Positions 61,320-64,000 of a stretch of DNA of 64,000 nt are shown here, piece by piece. This DNA comes from CALXXL01 sp964512385 (GTDB lineage: Bacteria; Verrucomicrobiota; Lentisphaeria; Victivallales; Victivallaceae): NCBI GenBank assembly GCA_964512385.1, contig CAZEHZ010000001.1, positions 62,001 through 126,000 of the forward strand, read 5' to 3'. Under the pieces are notes generated by a model that searched no databases, was not told the origin of the DNA, and was given only the letters and a program-made list of their open reading frames with translations. A program made the position numbers and the translations under genes. Every line of letters starts with the position of its first letter. Position 1 is the first letter of the stretch.

Positions 61320-63350
61320 ATGACCGATATGTCTGAACTCTTATCCGGGCTTAACCCGGAACAGCGCAGTGCGGTTACTACCACCGAAGGCCCGGTACTG
61401 GTTTTGGCCGGCGCCGGAACCGGGAAAACCCGGGTAATTACGGTGCGAATCGCCTATATGCTGGCCTCCGGCATCCCGCCCGGCAGAGTTTTAGGCATGA
61501 CGTTTACCAATAAGGCCGCCCGTGAAATGCGCGAGCGGCTGGCGCAATTAGTCGATAAAAAGTTGGCCGCCAAGGTTACACTGGGGACGTTTCACAGCTT
61601 TTGCGTCCGCATTCTGCGGCAGGAAATTACGGCGTTGAATTATCTGAAAAACTTCACCATTGCCGATGAACAGGACCAGCAGGGTATCTTAAAACAGGCG
61701 TTGGCGATGGCCGGATTCGGCCGGGGAGACATTGCCATGGCTACCGTGGCGGCGTTTATCAGCAAACAGAAAAATAAACTGCGTTTCCCGGCGGAGGCAA
61801 GTCAGGCGGCGCAAAATAATTTTGAGGCTTCGTGCGCTGCCATTTATCGCCATTATCAGGAGTTGCTGGAACTGCAGAACTGTGTGGATTTTGATGATTT
61901 ACTGTTACTTACACATAAAATCCTACTCGATTTTCCGCAAATCCGCAAAAAATATCAGGATAAATATCAATATTTACTGATTGATGAGTATCAGGATACC
62001 AATGATGTGCAGTTTGAAATTGTTAAACTGCTCTGCGAAACTCATCATAATTTGTGCGTGGTGGGCGATGACGACCAGAGTATTTACTCGTGGCGAGGTG
62101 CCAATATCAGCAATATTTTGGATTTTCCCCGCCGCTATCCCGGCGCTAAAGAGGTGAAACTGGAACAGAATTATCGCTCCACCAACACCATTCTGGGGGC
62201 GGCCAATGCGGTTATCGGCCGGAATAAACAACGCTATAACAAGAAGTTATGGTCGGCGCAAGGTCAGGGCGAACCCATGTTGCTGGTGGCGGCGGAAGAC
62301 GGCGAAAAAGAGGCCGAATTTATCGGCTCTTACATTCAGCAGTTAATGGCCGAAAATCCGGCGTTGAAATATGATGATTTTGCCGTTCTATATCGTTCCA
62401 ATCACTTGTCGCGGCAAATGGAAATCAGTTTTCGGCAACTCGGCGTGCCGTATCGCTTGGTGGGCGGGCAGGAGTTTTATCAGCGTAAAGAGATTAAAGA
62501 CGCCGCCGCATATTTAAAATTACTGGTCAATCCCAAAGACAATCAGAGTTTACTGCGCATTCTGCCCTTGCCGCCCCGTGGACTGGCCAATAAAGCGGTG
62601 GATTATTTAAAAGCTCATGCCAACCATCAGCACTGCATGCGTGATTTGCTGGCTACTAAGGAGTTCCAGCAGGAGGTTCCAGCCAAAGGGCGGGAGGCCG
62701 CTGTTGAGTTGGATGCTATTTTTACCCGCTACACGGCCGAATTTGCCGAGCCGGGGAATTTAGCCGGCAAAGTCATCAATTTTTTGTCCGACGTTAATTA
62801 TCTGACCGGACTGCAACTGATTTATCGGGATTTGGAAGACGCCCGCAAACGCCGGGAAAACGTTGATGAATTTATCAACGCTATCGCTCAATTTGAGCAG
62901 AAAGCCGCCGAGCCGCCGACACTGGAGCAGTTTTTAGAGAGCTTCGCCTTATTGGAGGAAAATGACCGCACCGAAGAGGAAGACCATGAAATGCCCGGTG
63001 TAACGTTTTCCACCATTCACGCCTCGAAGGGGCTGGAGTATCCGTATGTGTTCTTAATGGCGCTGGAAGAGAAGGTTTTTCCGCATGAACGTGCCGTGGA
63101 TGAAGGCAATATCGACGAGGAGTTGCGGTTGTTTTATGTGGCGTTGACCAGAGCAAAAAAACGGTTGTTCATCACCGCCGCCAAACGCCGTTTACAACGG
63201 GGGGTGGCTCAGGCGCAACGGCCGTCACGCTTTCTGAAAGACCTGCCGGAAGAGCTGTTTGAAAGCGCCAGCGCCGATGAACTCGTTACCCTGCTGGAGG
63301 GCGACGCCTTACAAGATGCGTTTGAAAATATTATGAAAATGTTGAAATAA
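61320..63350 (+). CDS. UvrD/PcrA/Rep-type DNA helicase
   Basis: A 676-residue superfamily 1A helicase: Q motif LNPEQRSAV, Walker A AGAGTGKTR, TFTNKAA, LLIDEYQDTN, VVGDDDQSIYSWRGA, VTFSTIHASKGLEY and YVALTRAKKRL. It lacks a nuclease domain. It unwinds DNA in repair or replication; the order resembles PcrA/UvrD but the exact orthologue is not certain. It follows purO by 14 bases. Confidence 0.92.
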   Translation: MTDMSELLSGLNPEQRSAVTTTEGPVLVLAGAGTGKTRVITVRIAYMLASGIPPGRVLGMTFTNKAAREMRERLAQLVDKKLAAKVTLGTFHSFCVRILRQEITALNYLKNFTIADEQDQQGILKQALAMAGFGRGDIAMATVAAFISKQKNKLRFPAEASQAAQNNFEASCAAIYRHYQELLELQNCVDFDDLLLLTHKILLDFPQIRKKYQDKYQYLLIDEYQDTNDVQFEIVKLLCETHHNLCVVGDDDQSIYSWRGANISNILDFPRRYPGAKEVKLEQNYRSTNTILGAANAVIGRNKQRYNKKLWSAQGQGEPMLLVAAEDGEKEAEFIGSYIQQLMAENPALKYDDFAVLYRSNHLSRQMEISFRQLGVPYRLVGGQEFYQRKEIKDAAAYLKLLVNPKDNQSLLRILPLPPRGLANKAVDYLKAHANHQHCMRDLLATKEFQQEVPAKGREAAVELDAIFTRYTAEFAEPGNLAGKVINFLSDVNYLTGLQLIYRDLEDARKRRENVDEFINAIAQFEQKAAEPPTLEQFLESFALLEENDRTEEEDHEMPGVTFSTIHASKGLEYPYVFLMALEEKVFPHERAVDEGNIDEELRLFYVALTRAKKRLFITAAKRRLQRGVAQAQRPSRFLKDLPEELFESASADELVTLLEGDALQDAFENIMKMLK

Positions 63351-63369
63351 GTCAATTCTGGTGTATATT
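63342..63369 (+). promoter_or_regulatory. promoter candidate overlapping the helicase stop
   Basis: TTGAAA (63342-63347) at the helicase stop codon, 16 bases, then TATATT (63364-63369), 22 bases before ATG 63392. Confidence 0.6.
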
Positions 63370-63391
63370 ACCTTGTAATAAGGAGTTTAAG

Positions 63392-63808
63392 ATGAAATTA
63401 ACTGACGATATTTTAAAGGCGCTGCAACGGGCGATTTCGACTATAGGGTCGGTAGACGCCGCAGCCAAAAGAACCAATGTTAAAACTGAAACTTTAAGCG
63501 ATTTTATGAATCGCAGTACCAGTTACATCCGTAAGGAAACCTGGGAAAAACTGTTCCCGTTGCTGAAACCATACATGCCGCCGGACAAAGTGAAGGAGAT
63601 TGAGGCCGCATCCACCCATGACGATCCGCCGGAATTGCCGGTGCCGCCGTCTCACGCCAGAGTGCATCACGATTTGGCCAGCTTGTCCAGCGACGAAAAA
63701 ATTTTACTCGATGCCTTTAATGATTTGCCTCCGGAATTACAACAGCAGAAACTGCTGGAGCTTACCGAGTTGGCTAAAAACTGCATCATTAATGCCCGAA
63801 ATAACTGA
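63392..63808 (+). CDS. unknown protein with HTH-like N-terminus
   Basis: A 138-residue cytosolic protein. Residues about 1-55 contain a helix-turn-helix-like pattern (ILKALQRAISTIGSVDAAAKRTNV and TLSDFMNR), resembling small XRE-type DNA-binding domains, and the rest is helical. No close family is recognised. AAGGAG lies before the ATG and it has its own promoter. It precedes the OmpH/Skp gene by 29 bases. Confidence 0.6.
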   Translation: MKLTDDILKALQRAISTIGSVDAAAKRTNVKTETLSDFMNRSTSYIRKETWEKLFPLLKPYMPPDKVKEIEAASTHDDPPELPVPPSHARVHHDLASLSSDEKILLDAFNDLPPELQQQKLLELTELAKNCIINARNN

Positions 63809-63837
63809 AAATAATTGCTTAACCTCCGAGGCGGTCT

Positions 63838-64000
63838 ATGAAACTGAAACTTGGTTTGCTGATAATGTTTTTATGCGGCAGTTTACTGCTGCAGGCCGCT
63901 ACCCCGACGGTACAGAAAATCGGCGTGGTTAATGTGGAACGCATTTTTAATGAGTATTATAAAACTAAAATTGTGCAGTCTCAATTAGAAGAACAGCAGA
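63838..64000 (+). CDS. OmpH/Skp-like periplasmic chaperone (partial)
   Basis: The first 54 codons of a gene cut by the window end. A signal peptide (LGLLIMFLCGSLLLQA) is followed by IGVVNVERIFNEYYKTK and the start of a coiled-coil, the usual opening of Skp/OmpH chaperones that guard outer-membrane proteins in the periplasm. GAGGCGG lies before the ATG. Confidence 0.8.
   Translation, partial: MKLKLGLLIMFLCGSLLLQAATPTVQKIGVVNVERIFNEYYKTKIVQSQLEEQQ

Noticed and set aside
1..64000. Prophage, integrative element or insertion sequence
   Set aside because: No integrase, transposase, phage structural gene, long inverted repeats or tRNA-adjacent direct repeat was seen.

Overview
The window reads as chromosomal DNA of a Gram-negative, meso-diaminopimelate-type bacterium with intermediate GC content. 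Lipid A synthesis (lpxB), LPS export (lptF-type), dapB, a DAP-type murE and a Skp/OmpH-like periplasmic chaperone show a diderm. LamG, discoidin and SGNH mosaic proteins, a formylglycine-generating-enzyme-like protein, a chlamydia-like ParE/ParC pair and a PurO-type IMP cyclohydrolase together suggest the PVC group, most likely Lentisphaerae/Victivallales-like. That placement is an inference from gene content. I see no phage, integrase, transposase, CRISPR array or rRNA; the only tRNA is tRNA-Thr(CGU).

Layout. Positions 1-6107 (minus): partial SulP transporter, META-domain lipoprotein, type II topoisomerase pair. 6267-13721 (plus): EIIA-CBS sensor with a NhaD-like antiporter, TrmO, a three-gene GlpA-like oxidoreductase set, ZIP metal transporter. 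13752-20733 (minus): nucleotidyltransferase with a small overlapping partner, then an AddA/AddB-like helicase-nuclease pair. 20845-20958: a strongly structured small-RNA candidate. 20990-25951: surface polysaccharide genes (three glycosyltransferases and a flippase) around a divergent promoter region. 25948-34131: priA, an HU/IHF gene with a clear promoter, then hisS-adk-map-infA-ackA-pta. 34191-36428 (minus): a secreted LamG/discoidin/SGNH protein lacking its catalytic serine, and a 59-residue basic protein. 36429-38793: a long repeat-containing leader and rpsA. 38917-53683 (plus): a long series of envelope, sugar-nucleotide, cell-wall and LPS genes (ALGX-like, sugar kinase, manC, murE, thiE, lptF, solute-binding protein, dapB, lpxB, AGE epimerase). 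53732-64000 (plus): tRNA-Thr, phosphatase, OYE-family reductase, an FGE/MBOAT/SGNH/unknown secreted operon, purO, a UvrD-type helicase, an unknown HTH-like protein and the start of an OmpH/Skp gene.

How it fits together. Much of the plus-strand half serves the envelope: precursor supply (manC, sugar kinase, epimerase), peptidoglycan (dapB, murE), lipid A and its export (lpxB, lptF), glycan assembly and flipping, and probable O-acylation of extracellular glycan (ALGX-like and MBOAT/SGNH proteins). Several readable promoters share TTGNNN-16/17-TATNNT architecture and there are several clean intrinsic terminators.

Most worth a second look: the four-hairpin RNA candidate beside addB, the HU-hisS intergenic region with a Cys-rich micro-ORF and duplicated terminator arm, the Ser-to-Ala SGNH protein, the tandem repeats in the rpsA leader, the EIIA-CBS/NhaD pair, and the FGE/MBOAT/SGNH/unknown operon. 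None can be called a new defence or mobile system from the sequence alone.
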